Shown here: piece after piece, positions 45,201 through 54,467 of the stretch
Layout: the number at the start of each line of letters is the position of its first letter
Numbering within the stretch: the first letter of the stretch is position 1
Assembly: GCF_900187875.1 (NCBI RefSeq)
Contig: NZ_FYEX01000001.1
Location: 558,001-622,000, forward strand
Direction: 5' to 3'
Length of the DNA: 64,000 nt
Origin: Polynucleobacter victoriensis
GTDB taxonomy: Bacteria; Pseudomonadota; Gammaproteobacteria; Burkholderiales; Burkholderiaceae
Translations under genes and position numbers: made by a program
Notes under the pieces: generated by a model
The model's input: the letters and a program-made list of their open reading frames with translations, nothing else
Told to the model about the DNA's origin: nothing
Databases searched by the model: none

Positions 45201-46226
45201 CTATTGCTTAATATCAACAATTTCTTCAATCTGGCGGCCAACAAAGTCCCCCATTGATTTATCAAAAATACCAATTGAATTTAAATAGGCCTCCAATTCA
45301 TCTCGAGACATTAAGTCATGATTAGAGGCATAGTCGAATACTTTTGCATCAATCGGAATGCTTGCATGCGCAGGCGATAACTTATAGAAACCATCCTCAT
45401 CTAGAACGCGCACCGATTCAGGGGCACTTACCAAATCTTCATGCAATTTTTCGCCAGGCCTCATGCCAACAACTTTGACAGGTTTTTTAAACCTATCCGC
45501 AAAAATATTTGCCAAATCTAAAATCTTCATCGCCTTTAATTTTGGCAACCAAATCTCACCAGATTTTGCCCCGATTGCAGTAGCCTCAATCAAGTCAATA
45601 CTCTGATCCAAGGTCATGATGAATCGCGTCATCTCAGGATGAGTCACAGTAAAGCAATCATTCGACTCAGCTTGATGTCTAAACAATGGAATAATCGACC
45701 CTCTTGACTCAAGAACATTACCATAACGGACGCCGACAAAGCGAGGCTTAGCCTGTATCAGCGAAGAGCTTGTTACCATTCTTTCAGCAATAGCTTTGCA
45801 CATTCCATAAACATTGGTTGGAGCGCAGGCCTTATCTGTTGAAACCATCAAAACAGTTTCCAAATTCTGCATCCTATATGCATGATTGATCACGGCATCA
45901 TTAACATTCTTGATACCCAATATATTGGTCTGCACACTCTCGTAAGGTGATAACTCACATGTATCAACCTGTTTTAATGCTGCAGCGATAATGATGATAT
46001 GTGGCTGAAAAGTCAGCAATGCTTGCTCTACTCTAGAAGAGTCGCGAATATCACCCACAATAAATTTTGTTGCATTGCCAATTGGCAATTGATTTCTAAT
46101 AGTCCAGTGCTTAGCTTCATCTCTCGAAAAAAGAGCTAACTCATTTTCCTCACCCAATCTGCGCAACAACGCCTGTCCTAAGGAGCCAGTACCCCCAAAA
46201 ATGATAATTTTTTTACTTTTAATCAA
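45201..46226 (-). CDS. UDP-HexNAc 4,6-dehydratase, short soluble form (PseB/FnlA-like)
   Basis: NAD-dependent SDR with FGGTGSLGQALLRRL at the N terminus, AAALKQVDTCE, and STDKACAPTNVYGMCKA, where the catalytic Tyr-x3-Lys is intact, unlike the Met-bearing membrane enzyme at 26805. The C-terminal VGMRPGEKLHEDLVS is typical. At 341 residues it is the soluble class that gives an inverted 4-keto-6-deoxy sugar nucleotide. It starts with TTG at 46226 with AAGGA ten bases before. It is 14 bases upstream of the aminotransferase. Confidence 0.87.
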   Translation of the reverse strand: MIKSKKIIIFGGTGSLGQALLRRLGEENELALFSRDEAKHWTIRNQLPIGNATKFIVGDIRDSSRVEQALLTFQPHIIIIAAALKQVDTCELSPYESVQTNILGIKNVNDAVINHAYRMQNLETVLMVSTDKACAPTNVYGMCKAIAERMVTSSSLIQAKPRFVGVRYGNVLESRGSIIPLFRHQAESNDCFTVTHPEMTRFIMTLDQSIDLIEATAIGAKSGEIWLPKLKAMKILDLANIFADRFKKPVKVVGMRPGEKLHEDLVSAPESVRVLDEDGFYKLSPAHASIPIDAKVFDYASNHDLMSRDELEAYLNSIGIFDKSMGDFVGRQIEEIVDIKQ

Positions 46227-46317
46227 GGTCTCATTTCCTTTAATTTTTTAATCAGATAGGCACCAGTTAAGATCTATTAACGCAAACCAGATAAATCACA
46301 TTGTACTCAAGAGCTAC

Positions 46318-47325
46318 CTAAGTCTTCCTAGCATATGATTTATACCAAGCCACCCAGCGGGACAAACCATCCTCAAGACTAACAAGGGGGGAGAATTGAA
46401 TTAACTGTTGAAGCTCAGAAATATCAGCATAAGTTTCCAAAACATCACCGTCTTGAATAGGCAATAGAATTTTTTTAGCTTCTTGGCCCAAGTTATGCTC
46501 TAACAATTCGATGAATTTCAATAATTCAACTGGCTGATGATGCCCAATATTACAAACTCGATAAGGGGTCTTTGGCATATCTGGCATTAATGAAGCCTGG
46601 CTAGAGCAAACTCCTGGCGACAACTCTAAGAGAGCTACCGTTGCAAAAACAATATCATCAATATAAGTAAAGTCACGTCGCATCTTGCCGTGGTTAAACA
46701 CCTTAATAGGCTTACCTGCCAAAATTGCCTCAGTAAACAACCAAGGCGCCATATCTGGTCTACCCCATGGACCATATACAGTGAAATATCGCAAACCCGT
46801 TGTGGGCAATTGATATAAATGACTATAGCTATGCGCCATTAACTCATTTGACTTTTTTGTTGCGGCATATAAGCTAACAGGATGATCCACATTTTGAGTG
46901 ACCGCATAAGGTAACTCTGTATTCGCACCGTACACACTAGAAGAACTAGCGTAAATCAAATGCTTAACGTTAGCATGGCGTGAGCACTCTAAAACATTAC
47001 CAAAGCCCAAAAGGTTACTCTGAAAATATGCGTGAGGGTTTTGAATCGAATATCGCACCCCAGCTTGCGCTGCTAAATGAATAACATAATCAGGTTTAAC
47101 TAGATCAAATATTTCTTTTAGAGAGTTGTAATTAGCAATATCGCTCTCAAAGAACTCAAAATTGGCTTGATTCCCAATTTGAAATAAACGAGCTTTTTTT
47201 AATACTGGGTCATAGTAATCATTTAAATTATCTACGCCAACAACAGCATATCCTTTAGACAATAAATCCAAAGCGACATGCATGCCAATAAATCCTGCGC
47301 AACCAGTAACGATAATTTTTGACAT
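46318..47325 (-). CDS. UDP-glucuronate 4-epimerase-like SDR
   Basis: Extended SDR that would convert UDP-glucuronate to UDP-galacturonate. Motifs: IIVTGCAGFIGMHVALDLL, ASSSSVYGANTELPY, then the Y-x3-K in SLYAATKKSNELMAHSY, and RYFTVYGPWGRPDMA, a hallmark of this subgroup. I place the start at the ATG 47325, which follows the ugd stop directly, not at the TTG two codons upstream. It follows ugd, whose product it uses. Confidence 0.87.
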   Translation of the reverse strand: MSKIIVTGCAGFIGMHVALDLLSKGYAVVGVDNLNDYYDPVLKKARLFQIGNQANFEFFESDIANYNSLKEIFDLVKPDYVIHLAAQAGVRYSIQNPHAYFQSNLLGFGNVLECSRHANVKHLIYASSSSVYGANTELPYAVTQNVDHPVSLYAATKKSNELMAHSYSHLYQLPTTGLRYFTVYGPWGRPDMAPWLFTEAILAGKPIKVFNHGKMRRDFTYIDDIVFATVALLELSPGVCSSQASLMPDMPKTPYRVCNIGHHQPVELLKFIELLEHNLGQEAKKILLPIQDGDVLETYADISELQQLIQFSPLVSLEDGLSRWVAWYKSYARKT

Positions 47326-47327
47326 GA

Positions 47328-48692
47328 TCAACTATTACACCTGCCTACACCATAATACTCAAAGCCAAAATTAGTCATTTCATTAGGCTCATAAAGATTA
47401 CGTCCATCAAATATAACTGAATCAATCAAGCTATTTTTGAGTTGCGTAAAATCAGGCGATCTAAACTCTTTCCACTCTGTGATCAGAATGAGAGCATCAC
47501 AACCTTTAAGCGCCGACAACATCGTCTCACACAAAGTAATCTGCTCTAAATTTTGAGGCGACTCACGAAAATCTAAGTTAAAGCAATGTTGCGCCTCTTT
47601 CATGGCAACTGGGTCATAAGCTTGAACTTTTGCACCGCGGCCCACCAACTCTTTGATGATCATTCTGCTTGGCGCTTCGCGCATATCATCAGTATTTGGC
47701 TTAAAAGATAACCCCCAAATTGCAAAAGTTTTCCCCTTTAAATCATCGCCATACCGATTAACCACTTTACGAACCAAAATCAACTTTTGAGTTGTATTAA
47801 CAGACTCTACAGCCTTTAGTATTTTTAAATCTTGTTGATATTGATTGCCAGTCTGAACCAAAGCTCGAACATCTTTAGGAAAGCAGGAACCGCCATAACC
47901 AGTACCTGCATATAAAAAACCATACCCAATTCGGGCGTCAGAACCAATACCTTGACGCACTTGATCAATATCAGCCCCTACATAATCAGCCAAATTGGCC
48001 AACTCATTCATAAAGGAAATACGGGTAGCCAACATTGCATTTGCTGCATATTTTGTTAACTCTGCACTGCGCACATCCATGTAATAGGTTCGTTCGTGAT
48101 GTCTATTAAAAGGCGCATATAGCTTACGCATCCAATCTTTAGCCTGACAACCTGCATCGTCCTCATATGTGCCGATCACAATCCTATCTGGATGCATAAA
48201 GTCATCAATTGCAGCACCCTCTTTCAAAAATTCTGGATTAGAAACAACCGAAAAATCTATCACCCTATTCGTTTCGCTCAATACCTCATTAATGGTGGCC
48301 TTCACTTGATCAGCCGTTCCAACAGGAACAGTTGATTTATTTACAATAACCTTATATCCACTCATATGCTGGCCAATATGCTGCGCTGCAGACAAGACAT
48401 GTTGCAAATCAGCAGAACCATCCTCTTTAGACGGGGTTCCTACCGCTATAAATTGAATATCGCCATGATCTACAGCAGCTTGAATATCAGTGGAGAACTG
48501 AATTCGACCAGCATCACGATTACGGGCAATCATGGCATCCAGGCCTGGCTCATAAATGGGAACTCCACCACTATTTAATAAATCAATCTTTTGCTGATCT
48601 AAGTCCAAACAAAAAACGTGATTCCCAAGCTCGGCAAGACAAGCCCCTGTCACCAAACCAACATACCCCGAACCAATCACCGTAATTTTCAT
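47328..48692 (-). CDS. ugd: UDP-glucose 6-dehydrogenase
   Basis: Oxidises UDP-glucose twice to UDP-glucuronate with NAD+. The Rossmann motif IGSGYVGLVTGACLAELG opens the protein, the catalytic cysteine lies in GYGGSCFPKDVRAL, and the C-terminal dinucleotide part has FKPNTDDMREAPS. At 454 residues it is normal. It starts with an ATGA overlap with the manC stop and is followed by the UDP-GlcA epimerase gene. Confidence 0.95.
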   Translation of the reverse strand: MKITVIGSGYVGLVTGACLAELGNHVFCLDLDQQKIDLLNSGGVPIYEPGLDAMIARNRDAGRIQFSTDIQAAVDHGDIQFIAVGTPSKEDGSADLQHVLSAAQHIGQHMSGYKVIVNKSTVPVGTADQVKATINEVLSETNRVIDFSVVSNPEFLKEGAAIDDFMHPDRIVIGTYEDDAGCQAKDWMRKLYAPFNRHHERTYYMDVRSAELTKYAANAMLATRISFMNELANLADYVGADIDQVRQGIGSDARIGYGFLYAGTGYGGSCFPKDVRALVQTGNQYQQDLKILKAVESVNTTQKLILVRKVVNRYGDDLKGKTFAIWGLSFKPNTDDMREAPSRMIIKELVGRGAKVQAYDPVAMKEAQHCFNLDFRESPQNLEQITLCETMLSALKGCDALILITEWKEFRSPDFTQLKNSLIDSVIFDGRNLYEPNEMTNFGFEYYGVGRCNS

Positions 48693-50131
48693 TCTTTAAT
48701 CCTACCGTATACATCTTCAAAACGAATAATGTCATCCTCACCCAAGTAAGCCCCTGATTGAACCTCAATCATCTCTAGGTCTGTTTTACCTGGATTTTCC
48801 AAACGATGTTTAGCTCCAATTGGAATATACGTCGACTGATTTTCTTCTAGCAAGAAAATATCTTCGCCATTAGTTACCTTGGCCGTGCCCTTCACCACAA
48901 TCCAATGCTCGGCTCTATGATGATGCATTTGTAAACTCAAACTGGCACCCGGTTTAACAGCAATTCGTTTCACCTGAAAACGATCCCCCATATCAATCGA
49001 GTCATACCAACCCCAGGGGCGAGCAACACGACGATTCATCACCGCTTGAGAAGTACCATTTTTTTTAAGCTGAGCCACCACTTCTTTGACCTGTTCCACC
49101 TTATCAGCAGAAGCCACCAAAACAGCATCGGCTGTATCTACAATCACTAAATCAGAAGTGCCCAACGCTACAACAGGTCGATGGGGTGCATTAATGTAGG
49201 TATTAGTCGATTGAATTGCCAAACCTTGACCATTGATACGATTACCAGATGCATCTGCTGGCGATAAACTAGCAACGGCGTTCCAACTACCCACATCACT
49301 CCAGGCACCCTTGAATGGCACAACTGCAACTTTATCGAAATGCTCCATCACTGCATAATCAATCGATTCAGAGCGGCAAGCTAAGAACGCTTCTTTATTG
49401 GGTCGCACGAAAGCACCATCCACTTGAACTTCTTGCATAGCACTCTGGCAAGACTGCAAAATATCTAAAGCATGCTTTGATAGTGCATCAATTAGTACGG
49501 ATGCCTGACACAAGAAAATGCCGGCATTCCAAAGATAATTGCCAGATAACAACATGTCTTGGGCTTTATCTGCGGGTGGCTTCTCTACAAAACGCTCCAC
49601 AGCACAAGTTGAACCACTACCAGCACTAATATCTTCAATACACCCCCCCTGCTGAATGTAGCCATAAGCTGTGCTTGGAAAGCTAGGTTGAACACCAAAT
49701 GTAACAATGTATCCAGCTTGCGCCGCTGCAATCCCCGACTGCATCGTTGCCACAAACACATCGACATCAGGCACAAAATGATCGGATGGTAAAAATAGCA
49801 ACAGATCTGAACTAGTAATACCTGGCATGAAAGCAGCACTCGCCATAGCAGCGGCGGTATTACGACCCGCTGGTTCCAAAAGAATATTAGCGCCAGCATC
49901 GGTAGCGTCATTGAGTGATGAAGTTAATAAGTCTTGAACAAAGAAACGATGCTCTTCGTTCGTAATGCAAATAGGGGGACCCAGTTTTTTGACACGCTCT
50001 ATGGTTAAACCCAAAAGACTTTGACCACCAATAAGAGGCACAAATTGCTTGGGAAAGCTTTCTCTGGAAAGTGGCCACAAACGAGTGCCTGAACCCCCGC
50101 ACAGAATGACCGGTTTGATATTGCTAGACAT
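48689..50131 (-). CDS. manC: Mannose-1-phosphate guanylyltransferase / mannose-6-phosphate isomerase (type II)
   Basis: Bifunctional enzyme of GDP-mannose synthesis. The N-terminal nucleotidyltransferase has PVILCGGSGTRLWPLSRE and VEKPPADKA; the C-terminal cupin isomerase domain contains RPWGWYDSIDMGDRFQVK, LQMHHHRAEHWIV and ENQSTYIP. At about 480 residues it is standard. I chose the ATG at 50131 over a TTG two codons upstream. GDP-mannose would feed a mannosyl or further modified sugar in the glycan. Confidence 0.94.
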   Translation of the reverse strand: MSSNIKPVILCGGSGTRLWPLSRESFPKQFVPLIGGQSLLGLTIERVKKLGPPICITNEEHRFFVQDLLTSSLNDATDAGANILLEPAGRNTAAAMASAAFMPGITSSDLLLFLPSDHFVPDVDVFVATMQSGIAAAQAGYIVTFGVQPSFPSTAYGYIQQGGCIEDISAGSGSTCAVERFVEKPPADKAQDMLLSGNYLWNAGIFLCQASVLIDALSKHALDILQSCQSAMQEVQVDGAFVRPNKEAFLACRSESIDYAVMEHFDKVAVVPFKGAWSDVGSWNAVASLSPADASGNRINGQGLAIQSTNTYINAPHRPVVALGTSDLVIVDTADAVLVASADKVEQVKEVVAQLKKNGTSQAVMNRRVARPWGWYDSIDMGDRFQVKRIAVKPGASLSLQMHHHRAEHWIVVKGTAKVTNGEDIFLLEENQSTYIPIGAKHRLENPGKTDLEMIEVQSGAYLGEDDIIRFEDVYGRIKE

Positions 50132-50195
50132 CCCCAAATTTTATATGAAATGTTGAAGGATTTAAGCTAAAACCATTATTAATTAGGTCTCTAAC

Positions 50196-50750
50196 CTAAT
50201 CAAATTTAGGAACCTGACCCCAAGAAAGTCCTTGCTGATCCTTCGCATTCAAAATTGGTGCCGCATCTATATTGGGCCACTGAATATTCAAAGTGGAATC
50301 ATCCCAAACAATACATTGCTCACTAGTAGCATGCCAATAATCAGTCGTTTTATATAAGAACTCGGCCTCATCAGACAAAACTAAAAACCCATGGGCAAAA
50401 CCTTTCGGTATCCACAACTGTTTCTTATTCTCTGCAGAGAGTTCAACACCTACCCACTGACCATAAGTTGCTGATGATTGGCGAAGATCAACTGCCACAT
50501 CAAAGACTGCACCACAACTCACCCGCACCAACTTCCCCTGGGTTTGCTGTGTTTGATAATGCAACCCCCTCAATACACCTTTTTTGGATAGCGAGTGGTT
50601 ATCTTGTACAAACGTAACCTTTCGACCTACAGCAGCAGAGAAGTAATTCTCATTAAATGACTCAAAAAAGAAGCCGCGATCATCGCCAAACACTCTGGGC
50701 TCAATGATTAAAACATCAGGAATTCTGGTAGGTGTAACTGTTATTGACAT
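50196..50750 (-). CDS. rfbC: dTDP-4-dehydrorhamnose 3,5-epimerase
   Basis: Third enzyme of dTDP-L-rhamnose synthesis, a cupin fold. Signature blocks are RGFFFESFNENYF, FVQDNHSLSKKGVLRGLHYQ (catalytic His in LRGLHYQ), VDLRQSSATYGQW and PKGFAHGFLVL. The length of 184 is normal. Its start overlaps the rfbD stop by one base (TAATG). It is part of the rfbB-rfbD-rfbC run; rfbA is missing here. Confidence 0.95.
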   Translation of the reverse strand: MSITVTPTRIPDVLIIEPRVFGDDRGFFFESFNENYFSAAVGRKVTFVQDNHSLSKKGVLRGLHYQTQQTQGKLVRVSCGAVFDVAVDLRQSSATYGQWVGVELSAENKKQLWIPKGFAHGFLVLSDEAEFLYKTTDYWHATSEQCIVWDDSTLNIQWPNIDAAPILNAKDQQGLSWGQVPKFD

Positions 50751-51763
50751 TAATGACTTTCACCAACCATACCCATACTTAAAAACTTCACGACATTTTC
50801 TTTAATATAGGCCCGAACCTGATCTTGCCATTCAGGATATTTCTCCGTAAAAGACACGCTTGATAATGCTTTCTTAAGCTTGGTATTATTCAAACGAGAG
50901 TTATAAGGTCGCCTGACTTTCATCGAATATTCTACAGTTGGTATAGGTATAACATTTTCAGGTTTAGCATCAAGACACTCACCCTGAGCAATAGCTGCTT
51001 CTATCGCCAATACAGCCAAACCATGCCATGACGTTTCACCATCAGGCACCACATGGTAGATCCCAGACTCAATATTTGAATCAATCATCTGCATGCTCAT
51101 TTTTGCTAACCAATCAGCAGATGTGGGCACTCCAATTTGATCATTCACAATTTCGAGTTGAGCATGCTTAGCAGCTAAGCGCAAGATCTTCTGAATAAAA
51201 TTCTCACCATCACCATAAACCCAAGATGTTCTTAAGATTAAATATCTGGGAAGCCCATCTTGACATTTGGCATTTCCAGAATCATGCGCCAAATTAAAGG
51301 CTTCCTCAATCGCTTGTTCGCCCGCTAACTTACTTTGGCCATAAGCACTCAACTGCTCTAGAGGCCCCGCAATATCTGTCTCCAAGTAGGCTGTTTGACT
51401 TGTATCAGCAAAAACATAGTCGGTTGAATAATGAACCAAAATACCATGAGCCACATTAGCAATATAACGAGCTATCAACTCAGGGGCTTTAGCATTAATC
51501 GCAAAAGCTAGATCTCGCTCAGCTTCTGCCTTGTCAACAGCCGTATAGGCAGCTGCGTTGATGATGACCTGAGGTTGATAACGATTCAATACCTCCACAA
51601 TGGAAGACTCACTCGTTAAATCACAGTCAGCACGGCCCAAGAAAACAGTCGGCACCTTGAGATCTTTTAAACAAATTTGTAATGCTCGTCCCACTTGACC
51701 ATCGCGACCAAACACCACAATGGGTCGGCTATGATCTAGCAGTTCAAAGGATGAGTAAGACAT
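50750..51763 (-). CDS. rfbD: dTDP-4-dehydrorhamnose reductase
   Basis: Final step to dTDP-L-rhamnose. VVFGRDGQVGRALQ forms the NADPH site, YSTDYVFADTSQTAYLE precedes the catalytic Y-x3-K in SAYGQSKLAGEQ, and LRTSWVYGDGENF follows. At 337 residues it is about 35 longer than the E. coli protein, mostly in an N-terminal lead (MSYSSFELLDHSRP) and a C-terminal end of unclear function. It begins 37 bases downstream of rfbB. Confidence 0.93.
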   Translation of the reverse strand: MSYSSFELLDHSRPIVVFGRDGQVGRALQICLKDLKVPTVFLGRADCDLTSESSIVEVLNRYQPQVIINAAAYTAVDKAEAERDLAFAINAKAPELIARYIANVAHGILVHYSTDYVFADTSQTAYLETDIAGPLEQLSAYGQSKLAGEQAIEEAFNLAHDSGNAKCQDGLPRYLILRTSWVYGDGENFIQKILRLAAKHAQLEIVNDQIGVPTSADWLAKMSMQMIDSNIESGIYHVVPDGETSWHGLAVLAIEAAIAQGECLDAKPENVIPIPTVEYSMKVRRPYNSRLNNTKLKKALSSVSFTEKYPEWQDQVRAYIKENVVKFLSMGMVGESH

Positions 51764-51800
51764 ATAAAGGTCGGTAACTATTAATTAGCAATCAATGATT

Positions 51801-52862
51801 TCATCTACTGTATTGTTTCTGGACCCACTCACGATAAGAGCCACTCAGTATTCCCTCGGTCCACTCTTGATTATCCAAATACCACTGCACTGTTTTTGGG
51901 ATGCCGGTCTCAAAGGTTTCGGCGGGCCTCCAACCAAGCTCACGCTCTAATTTGGTGGCATCAATTGCATAACGGCGATCGTGCCCTGGACGATCTTTGA
52001 CATAAGTAATTTGTGTGGCATAAGAGGTACCATCAGTTTTTGGACGCAAACCATCCAAGATCGAGCAAATGGTATGCACAACATCAAGGTTTGGTTTTTC
52101 ATTCCAGCCACCGACGTTATAGGTCTCACCTAATTTGCCCGCCTCTAGTACACGACGAATGGCTGAGCAGTGATCTTTCACATACAACCAATCACGGATC
52201 TGTTGTCCATCGCCATAAATCGGTAAAGGCTTACCAGCCAATGCATTCAGAATCACCAAAGGAATTAACTTCTCGGGAAAGTGATACGGTCCATAGTTAT
52301 TTGAACAATTGGTTGTGAGAACTGGCAGACCGTAGGTGTGGTGCCATGCACGCACCAAATGATCGGATGCTGCCTTTGATGCCGAGTAAGGACTATTCGG
52401 TTGATATGAATTCGTTTCGGAGAATGCAGGGTCAGTTGGAGATAGAGATCCGTACACCTCATCCGTCGACACGTGCAAAAATCGGAACGATTGTTTCTGT
52501 GGCTCGGGTAATTCTGTCCAATAAACGCGAACAGCTTCCAGTAAATTGAACGTACCCACCACATTCGTCTGAATAAAGTCCCCGGGACCATGAATCGAAC
52601 GATCTACATGTGATTCAGCAGCAAAGTTAACGACTGCACGAATAGAGTATTTCTTTAGTAACGAGAGTACTAACTCGTAATCACCAATATCACCTTGTAC
52701 GAATACGTGACGAGTATCTTTTTCTAGTGATTTGAGGGTAGTCAGATTGCCTGCATAGGTTAGCTTATCTAGGTTGACAATACCTTCAGCGGTAGGATTA
52801 GCCAACCAATCCAAGACAAAGTTGCCCCCGATAAAACCTGCGCCACCTGTGACTAGAATCAT
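51801..52862 (-). CDS. rfbB: dTDP-glucose 4,6-dehydratase
   Basis: Second step of dTDP-L-rhamnose synthesis. ILVTGGAGFIGGNFVLDWL is the NAD site, NFAAESHVDRSIHGP and HVSTDEVYGSL follow, the catalytic Tyr-Lys is in SPYSASKAASDHLV, and NCSNNYGPYHFPEKLIP is the family marker. The length of 353 is typical. It is the first gene of the leftward glycan operon, so its promoter should lie in 52863-53008. Confidence 0.95.
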   Translation of the reverse strand: MILVTGGAGFIGGNFVLDWLANPTAEGIVNLDKLTYAGNLTTLKSLEKDTRHVFVQGDIGDYELVLSLLKKYSIRAVVNFAAESHVDRSIHGPGDFIQTNVVGTFNLLEAVRVYWTELPEPQKQSFRFLHVSTDEVYGSLSPTDPAFSETNSYQPNSPYSASKAASDHLVRAWHHTYGLPVLTTNCSNNYGPYHFPEKLIPLVILNALAGKPLPIYGDGQQIRDWLYVKDHCSAIRRVLEAGKLGETYNVGGWNEKPNLDVVHTICSILDGLRPKTDGTSYATQITYVKDRPGHDRRYAIDATKLERELGWRPAETFETGIPKTVQWYLDNQEWTEGILSGSYREWVQKQYSR

Positions 52863-52892
52863 GATTGATATCTATTGAATAATAGGCATCAT

Positions 52893-52915
52893 TTTCTCAT
52901 AAACGTGATGAGAAA
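52893..52915. promoter_or_regulatory. 8-base hairpin upstream of rfbB
   Basis: TTTCTCAT (52893-52900) pairs perfectly with ATGAGAAA (52908-52915) around a seven-base loop, 30 bases before the rfbB start. There is no T-run in either direction, so an operator or a leader structure of the glycan operon is more likely than a terminator. Confidence 0.35.
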
Positions 52916-53008
52916 TAAGCTTGAAACGGCATTGGCGTGCGCCACTTGCTCTAACTTATTCACCCAAATGAGAATTAGTCCGTTTTGTAAAAATGAGGTT
53001 TTAAGTGA

Positions 53009-53398
53009 TTAACGCCCACTGCGTAAGCTATAGTTTTGATAGCCTCGGATAGGTAAAGCGATCACTAGCACACCGACCATATCCGCCAGAGCATCCATCA
53101 CATCGCCCTGCCGCCAACCTGTCCATGATTGAATGATCTCAATGACAGCACCATAGAGAATTAGGCTCATCATCATCCTCCAGAAATACTTGGCGTAAAC
53201 AACAAAGCCCAGCAACATCAGCAGGCCAAAAGCCAAGGCGTGTTGTGCCTTGTCCCACCAATCAAAAATATCGCTAGATACAAACTCTTGTGGGACTAAA
53301 AATAAGGTGGTCATTAGCAACATGACCAGCCAAAAAATGAAGCGTGCTAGTAAAGGATGCCGATTGGAATTACTCATCATCCTCTGTGGGCGTGACAT
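53009..53398 (-). CDS. VanZ-like membrane protein
   Basis: Small VanZ-family protein of 129 residues with about four hydrophobic helices and the family's acidic/aromatic pattern FDWWDKAQHALAFGLLML, then GAVIEIIQSWTGWRQGDVMDALADM. Function in bacteria without vancomycin resistance is unknown; it is often near cell-envelope genes. The start may be at 53398, 53380 or 53377; it overlaps the upstream 282-residue gene in any case, which points to a shared transcript. Confidence 0.82.
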   Translation of the reverse strand: MSRPQRMMSNSNRHPLLARFIFWLVMLLMTTLFLVPQEFVSSDIFDWWDKAQHALAFGLLMLLGFVVYAKYFWRMMMSLILYGAVIEIIQSWTGWRQGDVMDALADMVGVLVIALPIRGYQNYSLRSGR

Positions 53399-54218
53399 CT
53401 ATGGCTTGCATGTCACGTCGCCATTGTTGATGACGTCTTAGCTCGCTGAGCGTTTTATAGAAGGATCGATCGAGATCATCGTAAACACGTTGTGCGCTAT
53501 TGAACTGAATAAACTTTAAGAGTCGCTTTTCTTGAATATCAACAACGATTGCTTTAAGACTATCGAAATGATCAACGACCCACTCTTGCTCTTTATATTT
53601 GGCGATGAATTTCTGGGAAAAATTAGTGATGAAGTCATATTTTTCATTTAAAGCATTGGTCACCTGCTGTTTAGACCATGAAAGGTGGTCATCATTCTCC
53701 ATCTTGAGATCACGAGCTGCTATTAACAAAAACTCGTACACAATAGGAGCACCCTGTTGAAGTTGGTCTAACTCCTTTACTGTTGCGCCCTGCTTTGAAA
53801 ATTTCCGCAAGAGCTTAAAACCTAATTTCCAATCTGGAACGTGGTCTGCTTCTGTAATACGAGCAAGCCCTAGAACTTTTTCTTGAGGATGTCCTCCAAA
53901 ATCGTATTGGATTTTAAAATATTCAGGTAGCTCAAAAGGCTCACCCAACTTACGAATCAATCCTGCATGCTCTAACTTTTCCACGCGCAACTTTTTCCAA
54001 GTAATCACCGCTAGATTGCGAACCATTGCAGCTTCAGCAATGTCTCTGGGCGAAAAGTCGTGACTGAATTGCTCCTCTAAAGCTCTAAAGTCATCTTCAC
54101 ACTCACCAGGCAAAATAATTAGACTTGAATAAGCACCAGTTTTTAGAGCATTACGCGAAGATGCTTGTTTACCAGCATCAGTTTGTGGGCCACCCGAACG
54201 TCTACGTCTTGGCAACAT
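53370..54218 (-). CDS. Uncharacterised protein with N-terminal GPQTDAGKQASSRNALK motif
   Basis: I do not recognise a named family. Residues 1-35 are arginine-rich and contain GGPQTDAGKQASSRNALKTG, a motif pattern I know from many unannotated proteins in bacteria and phages. The rest is charged and mostly helical, without membrane segments or signal peptide; the middle region near 60-80 has AAMVRNLAVITWKKLRVEKLE. It starts two bases after the XRE stop and overlaps vanZ, so XRE-this-VanZ form one transcript. No function is proposed. Confidence 0.7.
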   Translation of the reverse strand: MLPRRRRSGGPQTDAGKQASSRNALKTGAYSSLIILPGECEDDFRALEEQFSHDFSPRDIAEAAMVRNLAVITWKKLRVEKLEHAGLIRKLGEPFELPEYFKIQYDFGGHPQEKVLGLARITEADHVPDWKLGFKLLRKFSKQGATVKELDQLQQGAPIVYEFLLIAARDLKMENDDHLSWSKQQVTNALNEKYDFITNFSQKFIAKYKEQEWVVDHFDSLKAIVVDIQEKRLLKFIQFNSAQRVYDDLDRSFYKTLSELRRHQQWRRDMQAIDVTPTEDDE

Positions 54219-54220
54219 GG

Positions 54221-54466
54221 CTAAGGTTTATTGGATACACTCAACCGAACACCAGGTCGATCATCGGGTGTGCCTATGAATTCAACACCGGCCTCTTCAA
54301 ATGCCTTTTTTAATGCTTCAAGTGTTTTGACGTTACTACTTGGAACTCCTTCGAAAGACTCCAAACGTAACAAGCTTGAGAAGCCCACACCAGACTTTTC
54401 TGCAAGCTCACGTCTAGACCAATCTAACAATCCACGAGCAGCACGAATCTGAGCACTTGTAATCAA
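54221..54466 (-). CDS. XRE-family helix-turn-helix regulator
   Basis: 81-residue single-domain DNA-binding protein: IRAARGLLDWSRRELAEKSGV is a Cro/C1 helix-turn-helix of the phage/ICE type, followed by SLLRLESFEG. The C-terminal 30 residues (KAFEEAGVEFIGTPDD) form the usual short tail. It starts with TTG at 54466, without a clear Shine-Dalgarno. It diverges from the YqaJ gene with 82 bases between, so it probably regulates both sides. Confidence 0.85.
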   Translation of the reverse strand: MITSAQIRAARGLLDWSRRELAEKSGVGFSSLLRLESFEGVPSSNVKTLEALKKAFEEAGVEFIGTPDDRPGVRLSVSNKP

Positions 54467-54467
54467 A

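Noticed and set aside
52863..53008. JUMPstart or ops element upstream of the glycan operon
   Set aside because: No GGCGGTAG core or similar sequence is present on either strand.
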